DNA from: Ruminococcus sp.
GTDB lineage: Bacteria; Bacillota; Clostridia; Oscillospirales; Ruminococcaceae
Length of the DNA: 64,000 nt
Direction: 5' to 3'
Assembly: GCA_017542475.1 (NCBI GenBank)
Contig: JAFXXD010000006.1
Location: forward strand, 19,545 to 83,544
A program made the position numbers and the translations under genes. Positions 24,483 to 34,030 of the stretch are shown here, piece after piece. Within the stretch, counting starts at the first letter, position 1, and each line of letters starts with the position of its first letter. The notes beneath the pieces were generated by a model. That model saw nothing but the letters and a program-made list of their open reading frames with translations, was not told the DNA's origin and made no database searches.

Positions 24483-27400
24483 TCATATCTCTTCCTTGCC
24501 TACGAGGAAACGCGAGAGAAGTGCGCAGTCACGGTTATTGACGCTTCCGTCGCCGTTGACGTCGAGCGCTGTCATCTGTATCTCGTTTGCCTCAACTGTG
24601 TTTGTCTTTGCAACGTATGCATTCAGCTTGGCGAGGTCCTTGTTGTTGACCTTGCCGTCGCCTGTGTAGTCGCCCGAGATAATGACAACAGCCGAATCGA
24701 GAACTGTTCCGTCGGTGTCAACGAGTTCAACTCTCGCTCCTGTTCCGACAACGGCGTCATCTGCGAGGACCTCGCCGTTAGCGTCCTTGATAACGATATC
24801 ATCGTTAGCGAACTGTGCCTTTACCTGAGCAGCTGTATTAGCGTCAGCCTTGACGCCTCTGAGATTTCTTGCGCTGTCGAAGCCTGCTGTAGCCTTGCTG
24901 CTGAGCGTAAGACCCGTAACGTGAACGTTTACGGAAGCAGTCGCGCCTGTCTCAACGATAGTAACAGTGATAACAGCGTCGCCGACACCGTTAGCGGTGA
25001 TCTTGCCGTTTTCGTCAACATCGGCAGCGGAGGCATTGCTCGAAGACCACTTCAGCTCGTAAGCAGAAAGCTCTGCGGGAGTTATAGTCGCCTCAAGCTT
25101 GTTATAAGCGCCGTCAATATTGATATAGATGTCCTTCTTGCGGTTGAGCGATACCTCGGCGTAAGCCTCCTTGGCGATATACTTTGCAGTAATAGTCGTA
25201 TCCGCGGAAATGCCCTCGCCTGTATTGTCCCAGCCTGTGAATACCATACCGTCGTGTGCAGGAGCCTCGGGAGCCTTTGCGTTATTGAGGTAAGCTACCT
25301 CCTGCTCCGAGATGACTGTTCCGTCGGTATCAACATATGTTACCTTGTACTTCTTGGAAACGTACTTCGCATACAGAGTCTGTGTCTCGCCGACGACTTC
25401 TTCCTTCTCGAAGTACTGCTCCTTGAATTCCTCATCGAAGTAGAGCGAATCGAATACATAGCCCTCGACCTCGTCTGATGTGAAGTCCTTGAGCTTTGCG
25501 CCGTGTGCAACGAGGTATACCTTTGTTGAGCCGTCGATACCCGTATCAACGTCGAATACGTTGGTAACGGTCACGATGTGGTATACTGTGTCGCCGTTGT
25601 TGATAACGTAGATATAGCTTGATTCGGAGCTGTCATTGTGATTGACCGCACCTGCTACTGCTCTGAGCGTGCAGGACTTGCTTATCTCGACGGGCTCCTT
25701 GTACTCTGCTGCTGTAGCGGAGCTTCTGGGATCGCTTCCGTCTGTGGTGTACCAGATGACCGCATTCTCTGTCTCAGAGCTGAGTGTCACCTTCTGAGGA
25801 GTCGTATACTCGCCCGTAGCGATGTCCGCCGTGGGATCCTCAGTGGTCTCGCTGAATGTGTATACGGGGTAGAGGACTGCCGAGTCATATGTTGCAGTAT
25901 CGTCGAGAGCCTCGCCGGTCTCTGCATTTACCCAGCCGAGGAAGATGATGTCGGTATTGTTCTCGACCTTCTCCTGAGCCTCTTCAAAGTTTACGTTCTC
26001 GCCGTTCTCGACCACTACCTCGGAAGCTATCTTGTACTGCTCGAGGTCGATAGTCTCGGAAGCCTCGATCTTATCAGCTATCTTGACATTGGCGTCGCTG
26101 TCGAGGAATGTTACTGTGTACTTCTTGGGAGTGCTTCTTGTAACGACTATCATATCGGAAACAACAGTCTTCTCAGCCTCTGTGAATTCGTCGATAGTCA
26201 TTTCCTTCTCGCCGTCCTGAACGACCCACTCTGTGATGTAGCCGTCATTGCCCTCGGGCATACTGTCGGCAACGAGATGCTCGCCGTAGCTGAACTTCTT
26301 CAGCTCAACGCTCTTTACCTCCCAGTTTACGAAGGCAACGGTGTAGACATCTGCCTCGCTCTCGGGCTTGACTACCATATCGCTCTTGACATTTACAACT
26401 GATTCGGACCAGTTGGTGAATCTGCGTCCTGCGGGCACGCTGAGCTTAGCTCTGTCGGGAAGCTCTGCGTTCTCGCCTTCCTTGACCTTCTGCTCGCTGA
26501 TGACCGTCTTGCCGTCGAAGTCAACGAACTTGACTGTGTACTCGGGCTTGGGAGCCTTGATAGTACCGAGGCTTACAGCCTGAGTCTGACCGTCAATGGA
26601 AACTACGATGCTGAGATCGCCTGTATCTACCGAGGGAGCCTCAAGGAGAGCAGCCTTTTCGATCTTGACTGTTCCGTCCTCAGCGACCTTTGTATCGGCA
26701 ACGAACTCTGTTGTGTAATCGGAAGCCTGATCGAACTTGTATACCCATACTGTAGCGTCCTTGCCTGCGGAAGCCGCATCGACCTTTCCGCCGAGCTCGA
26801 ACAGTCTGTCCTCGGAAACAACGGGCTCTTCAAGGGTTATCTCCTTGTCGGACTTTGCTCTGTAGCGGTACTTCTTCTCGGTGACAGTCTTTGTCTCAAC
26901 GCCGCTGTATGTCTTGCCATCGCTAATAACAGCGCCCTCAACGGGGAGCTTCTCGCCCTCCTTGAGCTCTGTCCACTCTGTGTAAGCGCCGACCTTGTAG
27001 TAGTTGTAGAGCTTCTTGTATGTGGTGTAGGTCTGTCTTGTAACGTTGATCTTGCCCCACCAGTATGTATCTGCGCACTGGTTTACATCGGATACCTTGT
27101 AAGCGTCCTTGTTGGGCGACATCTCGGTGATGTTCTTTGTGGAATAGAAAGCGTGGAATGTGCTGTGCGAGCTTGTCTTGCTGTAGTCGATAGTTCTGTT
27201 GTAAGGCTTTTCGAGCTTCTTGCCTGCGCACCAGTGCCAGTAGATGTATCCGACTGTAGCTGTCGAGTCTATCTTCACGAGGCTCGTAGCATTCTCGGAA
27301 GCCTTGACGGGTGTATTATTGTACTTGGTGTAGCACGCATTGGACTTGTTGAAGCCCGACGGCCACGATGAAACGTAGTCGATTGTGCCGCTGGTGTTCT

Positions 27401-29690
27401 TTACAGCAGTATAGCCGTCCTGAGTATAGCCGTCGAGAGTTGTTGCGTAGTTGGTAGTGCTCTCCTTTATCTGGTAGCGGTAGTAGGTCTTCTCCACAGG
27501 GTCAAGACCGCTCTCTACCTCGAGAGTATCGCTGCTCTGAGGAACCTCAGAGTCGTCAGTGTATGTGATGAGCTCAGTCCAGTCTGTGAGCGTGCTGTTG
27601 TCCACAGCAGCATATGCAGTCTTGGAGAGCTTGCCGAGGCTGTCGTAGCCGTTTACTGCGTATACCTCGATCTTGGATGCAAGGTTGGGATAGAGGACTG
27701 TGAAGCTTACAGACTTATCAACGGGGATGCCGTCAGCTGCTCTGTCAACTGCGAATGCAGCGGATTCGGACTTTGCAAGGATAGTGCCGTTCTCGGAGAG
27801 GAGTACAGCAACAAGTCTGCCGCTGATTATCTCGTCGGTCTTGTTGCTGACGGTAGCAGTTACCTCATAGCCCTTGTCCGTGATGCTCTTTACAGCCTTG
27901 TCGATCTTGACTGTTGCGGAATGGTCAGCATCAGCCCACTTGTAAACAGTGTATATGCTGAGGTCTGACTGAACGTTTGTGAAATCCTTGTTCCACGAGG
28001 TGAAAACATAGCCCTCGGGAGCAGTCACCTCGGGAGCAGTCGCCGCGCTGTTGTACTTTACCTTCTGAGTGCTGAGAACAGTATTTGTGAAGCTGTCGAT
28101 GAACTTTACGGTGTAAAGTGCGCAGTCATACTCCGCAAACACCTCAGTGTCAGCCGTCACGGACTCGAACGAGCCGTTCCACTTAGAGAAGGTGTAGCCG
28201 TCATGGGCGGGAGACTTTGGAGCGTCCGCGGTATGACCGTAGTGAACGTTCACGGTCTCGATGAGGGTATTTGCGTCAGCGCCCTCGGCGTTGACTGTGT
28301 CGTAGAAGCTTACCTTGACATCGGGCTTTACGGTGATGTCAGCCGAAACGCCCTCGGTCTTGCCTGCTGTGTTGACAGCAGTGATACCGACGGTGTAAAC
28401 GCCTTCCTTCTCAAAGCCGTCGAGCGCATATGACAGACCTGTTATACCTGTCTTTGTCTGAACTGTATTGCCCTCGCTGTCCTTTACAGTGATGTCATAG
28501 CTCTTGGCATTGGCAGCCTCGTCCCAGAGGATACCTGCCTGATCGCCGATACCGATTATCTCGCTGCCCTTGGATATCTTGACAGCGGGCTTAGCGGGAA
28601 CGCTGTTGGAGGTGGTAACGCTGCCAACGCCCGAGAGATACCATGTACCGCCTATGTAAGCAGCTGTACGGTAGTAATACGTAGTATTAGCCGAAAGCTC
28701 CTTTTTCTTATAGGTCTTGATGTTCATATTCACGGACTTCTGTGATTTCACGGAAGTACCATAGTCATAAGGTCTCTGACACTCAACAGTATCGAAATTC
28801 TTGAAATACTTGTTGTTTGAGGGTGTTACCTTGTTTATGTCAGTCTTATTGGTAGAAATGAAGTATGCCCATCTCTGTACAGCCCACTTCTGATTAAGAG
28901 AAGGAGTTACTGTAACAGAAGTGTTATTGTTGTTTGCAGAAGCTGAAGCAGTGATAGAAGGCTTTATCTTGTTTACTGTGTCATAGTTTTTTGCACGGTA
29001 TTTCTTGACATATGAAGCACCATAATAAGAATTCCTGAAAAATCCTTTATACGAGAAGCAGTGGTTATATGTAACGCAGCACTCCTTGTTTTTGTTACAA
29101 TCATAACAATACAGCGATCCATTTTGGGCATCGTAACTAAGGAAAATTACATAGTGATGTCCATAGTGGAAACGACCATACTCATCGTAATATCCCAGTT
29201 GCCTATTTTTATACTGCCACTCAACGAGATCGCCGGGGCGGCAAGCTGAAAAGAATGCATTCAGGGACTTGTCCGACAAATCTGTAGTTGTAGCGGTAGT
29301 CGAATTATCCCTAAAATTCTTTCCGAAGGTATAGCCGTAAACAAAGCTCGCAAATGAAAAGCACGACCAGCCGTTGCAGTACTGGGATTCGTTGAACTTT
29401 GTCCCGAGTGCCTTTACCTTTGCATTCTTCGCCATTATATTATCAAGATGGCAGTTATCATTGGCATTGCTGTTATTCTTCTTTCCGTTTGCGGTAAAGG
29501 GTGTACCTGTCGGGAAGAGGGCTTTTATCTCTCCTATCTTCGCCATAACTCCTGCATACTGGTTATCCGCCGCATCAGCAGTTATCGTGCTGCCGCTGAA
29601 TATTCCCTGCGGGAACGACTGAACGACCGTAAACATCATCAGCAGCGAGAGAACCACTGCCAGCAAACGTTTTGGTGAACTGTGTTTCAT
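24483..29690 (-). CDS. Large secreted dockerin protein with N-terminal cysteine-peptidase-like (NlpC/CHAP-like) domain
   Basis: This 1735-residue exported protein has a signal peptide (about 1-40). Residues about 45-240 form a papain-like fold candidate with Cys110 in QYCNGWSCFSFASFV and His178-179 in HYGHHYVIF, so a peptidase or amidase is likely but unproven. It continues with a fibronectin-III-like region, several InlB/Flg_new-type beta-grasp repeats (for example YTVKFVDFDGKTV), a chitobiase C-terminal-like module (AVIWYTTDGSDPRSS), a Big2-like domain and a C-terminal type I dockerin with two calcium loops (GDYTGDGKVNNKD, ALDVNGDGSVNNRD). It is the third gene of the cohesin operon, 13 bases after the scaffoldin-like gene. 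Confidence 0.85.
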   Translation of the reverse strand: MKHSSPKRLLAVVLSLLMMFTVVQSFPQGIFSGSTITADAADNQYAGVMAKIGEIKALFPTGTPFTANGKKNNSNANDNCHLDNIMAKNAKVKALGTKFNESQYCNGWSCFSFASFVYGYTFGKNFRDNSTTATTTDLSDKSLNAFFSACRPGDLVEWQYKNRQLGYYDEYGRFHYGHHYVIFLSYDAQNGSLYCYDCNKNKECCVTYNHCFSYKGFFRNSYYGASYVKKYRAKNYDTVNKIKPSITASASANNNNTSVTVTPSLNQKWAVQRWAYFISTNKTDINKVTPSNNKYFKNFDTVECQRPYDYGTSVKSQKSVNMNIKTYKKKELSANTTYYYRTAAYIGGTWYLSGVGSVTTSNSVPAKPAVKISKGSEIIGIGDQAGILWDEAANAKSYDITVKDSEGNTVQTKTGITGLSYALDGFEKEGVYTVGITAVNTAGKTEGVSADITVKPDVKVSFYDTVNAEGADANTLIETVNVHYGHTADAPKSPAHDGYTFSKWNGSFESVTADTEVFAEYDCALYTVKFIDSFTNTVLSTQKVKYNSAATAPEVTAPEGYVFTSWNKDFTNVQSDLSIYTVYKWADADHSATVKIDKAVKSITDKGYEVTATVSNKTDEIISGRLVAVLLSENGTILAKSESAAFAVDRAADGIPVDKSVSFTVLYPNLASKIEVYAVNGYDSLGKLSKTAYAAVDNSTLTDWTELITYTDDSEVPQSSDTLEVESGLDPVEKTYYRYQIKESTTNYATTLDGYTQDGYTAVKNTSGTIDYVSSWPSGFNKSNACYTKYNNTPVKASENATSLVKIDSTATVGYIYWHWCAGKKLEKPYNRTIDYSKTSSHSTFHAFYSTKNITEMSPNKDAYKVSDVNQCADTYWWGKINVTRQTYTTYKKLYNYYKVGAYTEWTELKEGEKLPVEGAVISDGKTYSGVETKTVTEKKYRYRAKSDKEITLEEPVVSEDRLFELGGKVDAASAGKDATVWVYKFDQASDYTTEFVADTKVAEDGTVKIEKAALLEAPSVDTGDLSIVVSIDGQTQAVSLGTIKAPKPEYTVKFVDFDGKTVISEQKVKEGENAELPDRAKLSVPAGRRFTNWSESVVNVKSDMVVKPESEADVYTVAFVNWEVKSVELKKFSYGEHLVADSMPEGNDGYITEWVVQDGEKEMTIDEFTEAEKTVVSDMIVVTRSTPKKYTVTFLDSDANVKIADKIEASETIDLEQYKIASEVVVENGENVNFEEAQEKVENNTDIIFLGWVNAETGEALDDTATYDSAVLYPVYTFSETTEDPTADIATGEYTTPQKVTLSSETENAVIWYTTDGSDPRSSATAAEYKEPVEISKSCTLRAVAGAVNHNDSSESSYIYVINNGDTVYHIVTVTNVFDVDTGIDGSTKVYLVAHGAKLKDFTSDEVEGYVFDSLYFDEEFKEQYFEKEEVVGETQTLYAKYVSKKYKVTYVDTDGTVISEQEVAYLNNAKAPEAPAHDGMVFTGWDNTGEGISADTTITAKYIAKEAYAEVSLNRKKDIYINIDGAYNKLEATITPAELSAYELKWSSSNASAADVDENGKITANGVGDAVITVTIVETGATASVNVHVTGLTLSSKATAGFDSARNLRGVKADANTAAQVKAQFANDDIVIKDANGEVLADDAVVGTGARVELVDTDGTVLDSAVVIISGDYTGDGKVNNKDLAKLNAYVAKTNTVEANEIQMTALDVNGDGSVNNRDCALLSRFLVGKEEI

Positions 29691-29703
29691 TATTTTTCCT
29701 CCT

Positions 29704-32700
29704 TTATGATATCTTATCAGCCATATACGCCTTCATCGAGCCGCTGCCGCCTGTCTGGAGATAAGAGTAGAACGAAAGTATCGCGGAAGCGTCCTTGGCA
29801 TCGGTCTTACCGTCTCTGTTGACATCTGCAACACGTCTCTGCCTGTCGGTCAGACCGTCCTCGCCGCCCGTTGACAGACTTGCGTATGCAACAAGAACAG
29901 CGGAAGCGTCCTTGGCATCGACCATACCGTCAGCATTCACGTCGCCGATGTCGTCATCGCTCGGAACAACGGGCTCGGTGCCTGTTGTCGTAGTCGCTGA
30001 CTCCTCGGAGCTTGAAGCCGCTGTGGTCTGCGAGGTCGAAGCGGTTGTCGTCTCGGAAGCGGTCGTGCTCGCCTCTGTTGAAGCCGCAGTCGTCTCGGAA
30101 GCGGTCGTGCTTGCCTCAGTTGAAGCAGTAGTTGTCTCAGAAACGGTCGTGCTCGCCTCAGTCGAAGCTGCAGTTGTCTCGGAAGCAGTTGTGCTCGCCT
30201 CAGTCGAAGCCGTAGTTGTCTCGGAAGCAGTAGTGCTCGCCTCTGTTGAAGCCGCAGTCATCTCGGAAGCAGTTGTGCTCGCCTCTGTTGAAGCCGCAGT
30301 CGTCTCGGAAGCAGTTGTGCTTGCCTTTGTCGAAGCCGTGCTTGTCTCGGAAGCAGTTGTGCTCGCCTCAGTCGAAGCAGCAGTCGTCTCGGAAGCAGTT
30401 GTGCTCGCCTCTGTTGAAGCCGCAGTCGTCTCGGAAGCAGTCGTGCTCGCCTCAGTTGAAGCCGTAGTTGTCTCCGCAGAAGTTGTTGCCGTTGTGGTCG
30501 TTGCAGTGGTAGTAGTCGTAGTCTCCTTGGCATCTACCATCTTGATACCGTCGGAGCCTGCGCCGTTGACGCTTACAGCGCCGCCGCTTACTTTAAAGAC
30601 GATATCGTCAGCCAGACTGTATCCCACGGGAGCAGCCACCTCGTGAAGGGTGTACTCACCGTCCTCGGCGAATACTATAGTGGCTTCCTCGCCGCATATC
30701 CATACGAGAGACTCACCGACGCCGTTTATCAGCTGACCGTCGGCGACATTTATCTGTCCCTGCGTGAACTGTATCGCGCTGCCGTCAGCTCTCACGCCCG
30801 AAAGGCTGAGCTGAGCGCCCGCGAGCTTCACGCCGTCGTCGCCGAGCTTGCTTATGCTCACGCTTGCCGTGGCAGCAGTCGAAGCGGAGGTCGCAGCAGC
30901 CGAGGTCGAAGCCGCGGTAGTTGCAGTCTCAGTGGAAGCCGCTGTTGAAGCTGACTCCGCAGCCGTCGAGGTCGAAGCCGTAGTTATAACGGTCACGGAC
31001 GTCGAGCTCGTCGCCGTCTCAGAAGAAGCGGTAGTTGAAGCCGCTGTTGCAGAAGCCTCGGTCGCGGTAGTCGTTGCCTCCGTTGCAGGCGCCTGCGAAG
31101 CAGTCGCGGACGCTGTAGAAGCCGTCGCTGCCGTTGTTGTCGTTACAGTGGTCGTAGTTGTCGCCTCTGTAGTCGCTGACTCTGTCGTTGTCGCCTCAGT
31201 CGAGGTAGTGCCGACCGTAGTCACCGTCGTTGTATCCGCTGACGAAACTGTCGTTGAAGAGGTCACCGCAGATGATGAAGTCACCGCAGACGAAGTTGTG
31301 CTCTCCGCTGCGGAAGCAGTAGTTGTCGTTGTCTCAGTCGCAGTCGAAGCGGATGTCGTTACTGTTGAAGTCTCGTCTGTCTTATTGAGCGAGACCGTGA
31401 TATCCTTGCATATGAGAGCAACGTCGTTATAGCTCTCGTCGAAGGTATCCTCAGTGCTGTAGCTCACGCTGATAACAGTATCGCCGACCTTATCGCCTGT
31501 TACGTTGAAGGTGAGATCAATGAACTCGCCCTCGTCGGTCGTATTCTCGGTATTCGACCATCTGACGATGAAGCCGTCCTTCTCGACGCCGATGTTATTG
31601 TTCATCGAGCCCGCTAAGAGCTTTGTGGATTCCGCGCTGACTGCCTCAAGAGCGGTATCATCGAACTTGAATTCAACGATGAAGCCCATCAGACCGCTGT
31701 TCCTGCCGATAGAGACAGGCACGGTCAAGGTATCTCCCTTCTTGGCGGAAAGACCGTCGGGAGCGCTTATTATGGGTGAAGCGGACTTGACATCAGAGCT
31801 TATATCAGCCTTACAGCCTGTGACATTGAGCTGTTTACCGCCGATAGTACCCGTACCCTTGAAGGAGTACGAGCCCTCGCAGGCGTCGCTGTCCACCTTG
31901 AACACAATGCTGAACGGAGCTGTCGCCTTGCCCTCGGCACCTGCGATGTCGAACGCGATCTTGCCGTCCTCGTCGGACAGATTCGCTATCTCGCCCTCGG
32001 AAGCGCTTACCTCAGGCTCTGAAAACGACCACTTGTCGTAATCGAGCTCGAAGTGCATATCACCGAAGCTGTCGGGCTTTTTGGAATAGGCAGAGCTGAT
32101 AGTGATGCTCTCCCCCGCCTTTGCCTTCTCAGCAGAAAGCGCGACCGACGGAAGGCTGTCGAGAGCCTTGTTTTCAATGCTCAGCGCAACGTCCGTGCAG
32201 TCGAATACGACTGCCTCATCGTCGGCGTTGAAGGTGATATCGGGGTCGGGGTCATAGCTCAGTCCGAGCGTTGTCGAGCCCGTCGCATCCGCACCTATGC
32301 CGCAGACGAAATCGAACAGTACACCGTTTTCTGCGGCGTTCGTATAATCCGACGACGTGAATGTGACCTGAACGGTATTCTCGGGAAGTCCCTTTAAATT
32401 GCCGCCGATGGAATCATTCACATCACCCGAGCCCGTGAGCACGCTGTTCTCGGTGGAAACGGAAACAGGAGTCACCACATCGGGGTCATATGAGATGTAG
32501 ATATTGAAGCTTACAAATCCCGTGTTGTTCTCGATGAGAATGGGAATGTGAGCCTCCTCACCTGCCGCAGCGGTCTGAGCCGTCGAGTAAACGTGATTCT
32601 CCGACGCCGCCGACACGACCGCCGTCTGACCCATCAGAGTCGCAGCAGCCAGCGATAACGCCGTAGCTCCCGACAGTACACGCCGCAGCAGCTTTTTACT

Positions 32701-32709
32701 TTTGTGCAT
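29704..32709 (-). CDS. Scaffoldin-like protein: three cohesin-like modules, SpaA-like domain, Thr/Ser repeat linker, dockerin
   Basis: The 1001-residue secreted protein has a signal peptide ending near ASA, then three immunoglobulin-like modules with the cohesin layout (about 38-175, 190-305 and 308-455). A long Thr/Ser/Ala linker precedes a SpaA/prealbumin-like domain (SISKLGDDGVKLAGAQLSLS through YTLHEVAAPVGYSLADDIVF), followed by ten copies of a 14-residue TEASTTASETTAAS-type repeat and a C-terminal dockerin (DVNADGMVDAKD, DVNRDGKTDAKD). Cohesins would bind dockerins of enzymes and the terminal dockerin would bind a cohesin on the surface, possibly the neighbouring anchor. The overlap with the anchor gene is 14 bases. 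The second module is the least clear cohesin. Confidence 0.8.
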   Translation of the reverse strand: MHKSKKLLRRVLSGATALSLAAATLMGQTAVVSAASENHVYSTAQTAAAGEEAHIPILIENNTGFVSFNIYISYDPDVVTPVSVSTENSVLTGSGDVNDSIGGNLKGLPENTVQVTFTSSDYTNAAENGVLFDFVCGIGADATGSTTLGLSYDPDPDITFNADDEAVVFDCTDVALSIENKALDSLPSVALSAEKAKAGESITISSAYSKKPDSFGDMHFELDYDKWSFSEPEVSASEGEIANLSDEDGKIAFDIAGAEGKATAPFSIVFKVDSDACEGSYSFKGTGTIGGKQLNVTGCKADISSDVKSASPIISAPDGLSAKKGDTLTVPVSIGRNSGLMGFIVEFKFDDTALEAVSAESTKLLAGSMNNNIGVEKDGFIVRWSNTENTTDEGEFIDLTFNVTGDKVGDTVISVSYSTEDTFDESYNDVALICKDITVSLNKTDETSTVTTSASTATETTTTTASAAESTTSSAVTSSSAVTSSTTVSSADTTTVTTVGTTSTEATTTESATTEATTTTTVTTTTAATASTASATASQAPATEATTTATEASATAASTTASSETATSSTSVTVITTASTSTAAESASTAASTETATTAASTSAAATSASTAATASVSISKLGDDGVKLAGAQLSLSGVRADGSAIQFTQGQINVADGQLINGVGESLVWICGEEATIVFAEDGEYTLHEVAAPVGYSLADDIVFKVSGGAVSVNGAGSDGIKMVDAKETTTTTTATTTTATTSAETTTASTEASTTASETTAASTEASTTASETTAASTEASTTASETSTASTKASTTASETTAASTEASTTASEMTAASTEASTTASETTTASTEASTTASETTAASTEASTTVSETTTASTEASTTASETTAASTEASTTASETTTASTSQTTAASSSEESATTTTGTEPVVPSDDDIGDVNADGMVDAKDASAVLVAYASLSTGGEDGLTDRQRRVADVNRDGKTDAKDASAILSFYSYLQTGGSGSMKAYMADKIS
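30036..30475 (-). repeat. 42-bp tandem repeat inside the scaffoldin-like gene
   Basis: Ten in-frame copies of a 42-bp unit encode the 14-residue TEASTTASETTAAS-type linker. Copies differ mainly at synonymous or conservative positions. Copy number could vary between strains by slippage, lengthening the spacer between the SpaA-like domain and the dockerin. Confidence 0.9.
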
Positions 32710-33754
32710 TTTTCCTCCTCCTTACACAGAATAATGATATACCTGAAACCGCCGCCACCGTTAAAACACCCAAAACGGCTGCCACAAACGGCAGGTTATC
32801 AGCAGAGCTATGTTCCGAGGTCTTGTCCGTCTTGATTTCAACGTCAGAGTCCTCAAGAATATCGGAATATGCCTTTATGAGTTCGTCCCTGTCTATGTAT
32901 TCGGCGTAGTCAGCATCGAGCCCCTCGTCCTCGAAGTGCCCGATAACGTCGTCTATGTTATCACTGTTTACCTCCGTATCACCGCGCTGCTCGAGCACAT
33001 CGCCTATTATCTGTGCAGCGGAGAGGTCAGTGCCGAGCTTTTCAGCCTCCTCGGGGAACCTTTCGAGGAGAATGCTCCCGTACTCGCGGCTGAGCTCGCC
33101 AAAGTCCGAAAAACGCTCCTTCTCGCCCGAAGAGCTCTCTATTGCTTTATTCACGCTGTCGAGCAGTTCCTGCTTCTGACTGTCGGAGAGCTCTCCCTCG
33201 GGAGCGTCCTTCATCGCGCTTTCGATTATGAGCGAAGCCGCGTCAGAGCCCGAGCTCCCGCCCTCATATCTGCCGACCTCGGCAATATCTGCGGTAAAGA
33301 CGGGCTCGCATACGAACACCACGTCCTCGTATTTTTCGTTGAAGGTGTCCTCCTGCGCGAAGTCAACATCCACGGTGAACGGCTCGCCAGCCTTCAGCAG
33401 CTCCGCGCTTATGACCGCAAGCTCGCCCTCAGCGGGTACCTCCTCGGTGTTGTTCCACAGGAGGTCGAATTCTCCCTCATTTACACCGATATTGTCGGTG
33501 AGCGAGCCTTTTTTCGTGACCTCGCCCTTCTGCGCAGCAACGGGTCGGAGCTTGTCCGCGGGGTAGCCGAAATGCAGTCGGAAGCCCATAATACCGCTTC
33601 CGCCGTGCGCATACACTCTGATGATACAGCTGCCCGCCGCCGAGTTGTCTATGCACTCGGACACTATCCTCACGCTGTCGGCGGAGGAGGCGTTCATCGC
33701 AGGCAGACTGATGACAAGCAGAACCGCGAATAATACTTGGAAAGCTCTTTTCAT
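32696..33754 (-). CDS. Membrane-anchored single-cohesin protein (putative scaffold anchor)
   Basis: The 352-residue product has a signal peptide (MKRAFQVLFAVLLVISLPAM), one cohesin-like module (about 24-170; it shares WNNTE and EDTFNEKYEDV with the third cohesin of the downstream protein), a helical spacer, and a C-terminal transmembrane helix followed by RRRK. It lacks LPXTG, so a membrane rather than sortase anchor is likely. The ATG at 33754 follows CGGAGA; an in-frame ATG at 33808 lies before the ribosome site and is rejected. As first gene of the operon it may carry the scaffoldin-like protein to the cell surface. Confidence 0.8.
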   Translation of the reverse strand: MKRAFQVLFAVLLVISLPAMNASSADSVRIVSECIDNSAAGSCIIRVYAHGGSGIMGFRLHFGYPADKLRPVAAQKGEVTKKGSLTDNIGVNEGEFDLLWNNTEEVPAEGELAVISAELLKAGEPFTVDVDFAQEDTFNEKYEDVVFVCEPVFTADIAEVGRYEGGSSGSDAASLIIESAMKDAPEGELSDSQKQELLDSVNKAIESSSGEKERFSDFGELSREYGSILLERFPEEAEKLGTDLSAAQIIGDVLEQRGDTEVNSDNIDDVIGHFEDEGLDADYAEYIDRDELIKAYSDILEDSDVEIKTDKTSEHSSADNLPFVAAVLGVLTVAAVSGISLFCVRRRKNAQK

Positions 33755-33814
33755 AGGGAATTCTCCGTTCGTTAATCTATATAAACAAATATAAATATCA
33801 TATACCATAGTGAT

Positions 33815-33843
33815 ATTCTATCACATAAGGTATCAGCCTTCAA
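33815..33843 (-). promoter_or_regulatory. Sigma-A promoter of the cohesin operon
   Basis: Minus strand: TTGAAG (33838-33843), 17-base spacer ending TGA, TAGAAT (33815-33820). Confidence 0.65.
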
Positions 33844-33991
33844 TTTGCACCGACAAATCCAAGCACTTTACCGACATATCAATGCACAGTGCTGATGTAC
33901 TGCTGACCACAAATGCACACAGACTTAAACAATTTGCCCATATACTGCGGCTTCAAGATATTCCCCGGCAGCACAGCGAGCCCGCATAAAG

Positions 33992-34024
33992 AAAAAGTCT
34001 CCGAGGGACTACTCCCTCGGAGAC
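33992..34024 (-). terminator. Terminator of the ClpC-like gene
   Basis: A 12-bp stem GTCTCCGAGGGA/TCCCTCGGAGAC followed on the minus strand by TTTTT. The stem resembles that of the terminator at 60860-60895. Confidence 0.9.
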
Positions 34025-34030
34025 ACCGCG

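Noticed and set aside
24462-25478. Open frame opposite the dockerin end of the large peptidase-like gene
   Set aside because: Repetitive composition and no start signal; the minus-strand dockerin motifs are clear.
30036-30475. Regular short repeats suggesting a CRISPR array
   Set aside because: The units are contiguous 42-base coding repeats without unique spacers, in frame with the scaffoldin-like protein.
32696-32800. LPXTG sorting signal in the single-cohesin protein
   Set aside because: The C-terminus has LPF before the helix and an RRRK tail but no Thr-Gly, so sortase attachment is not supported.
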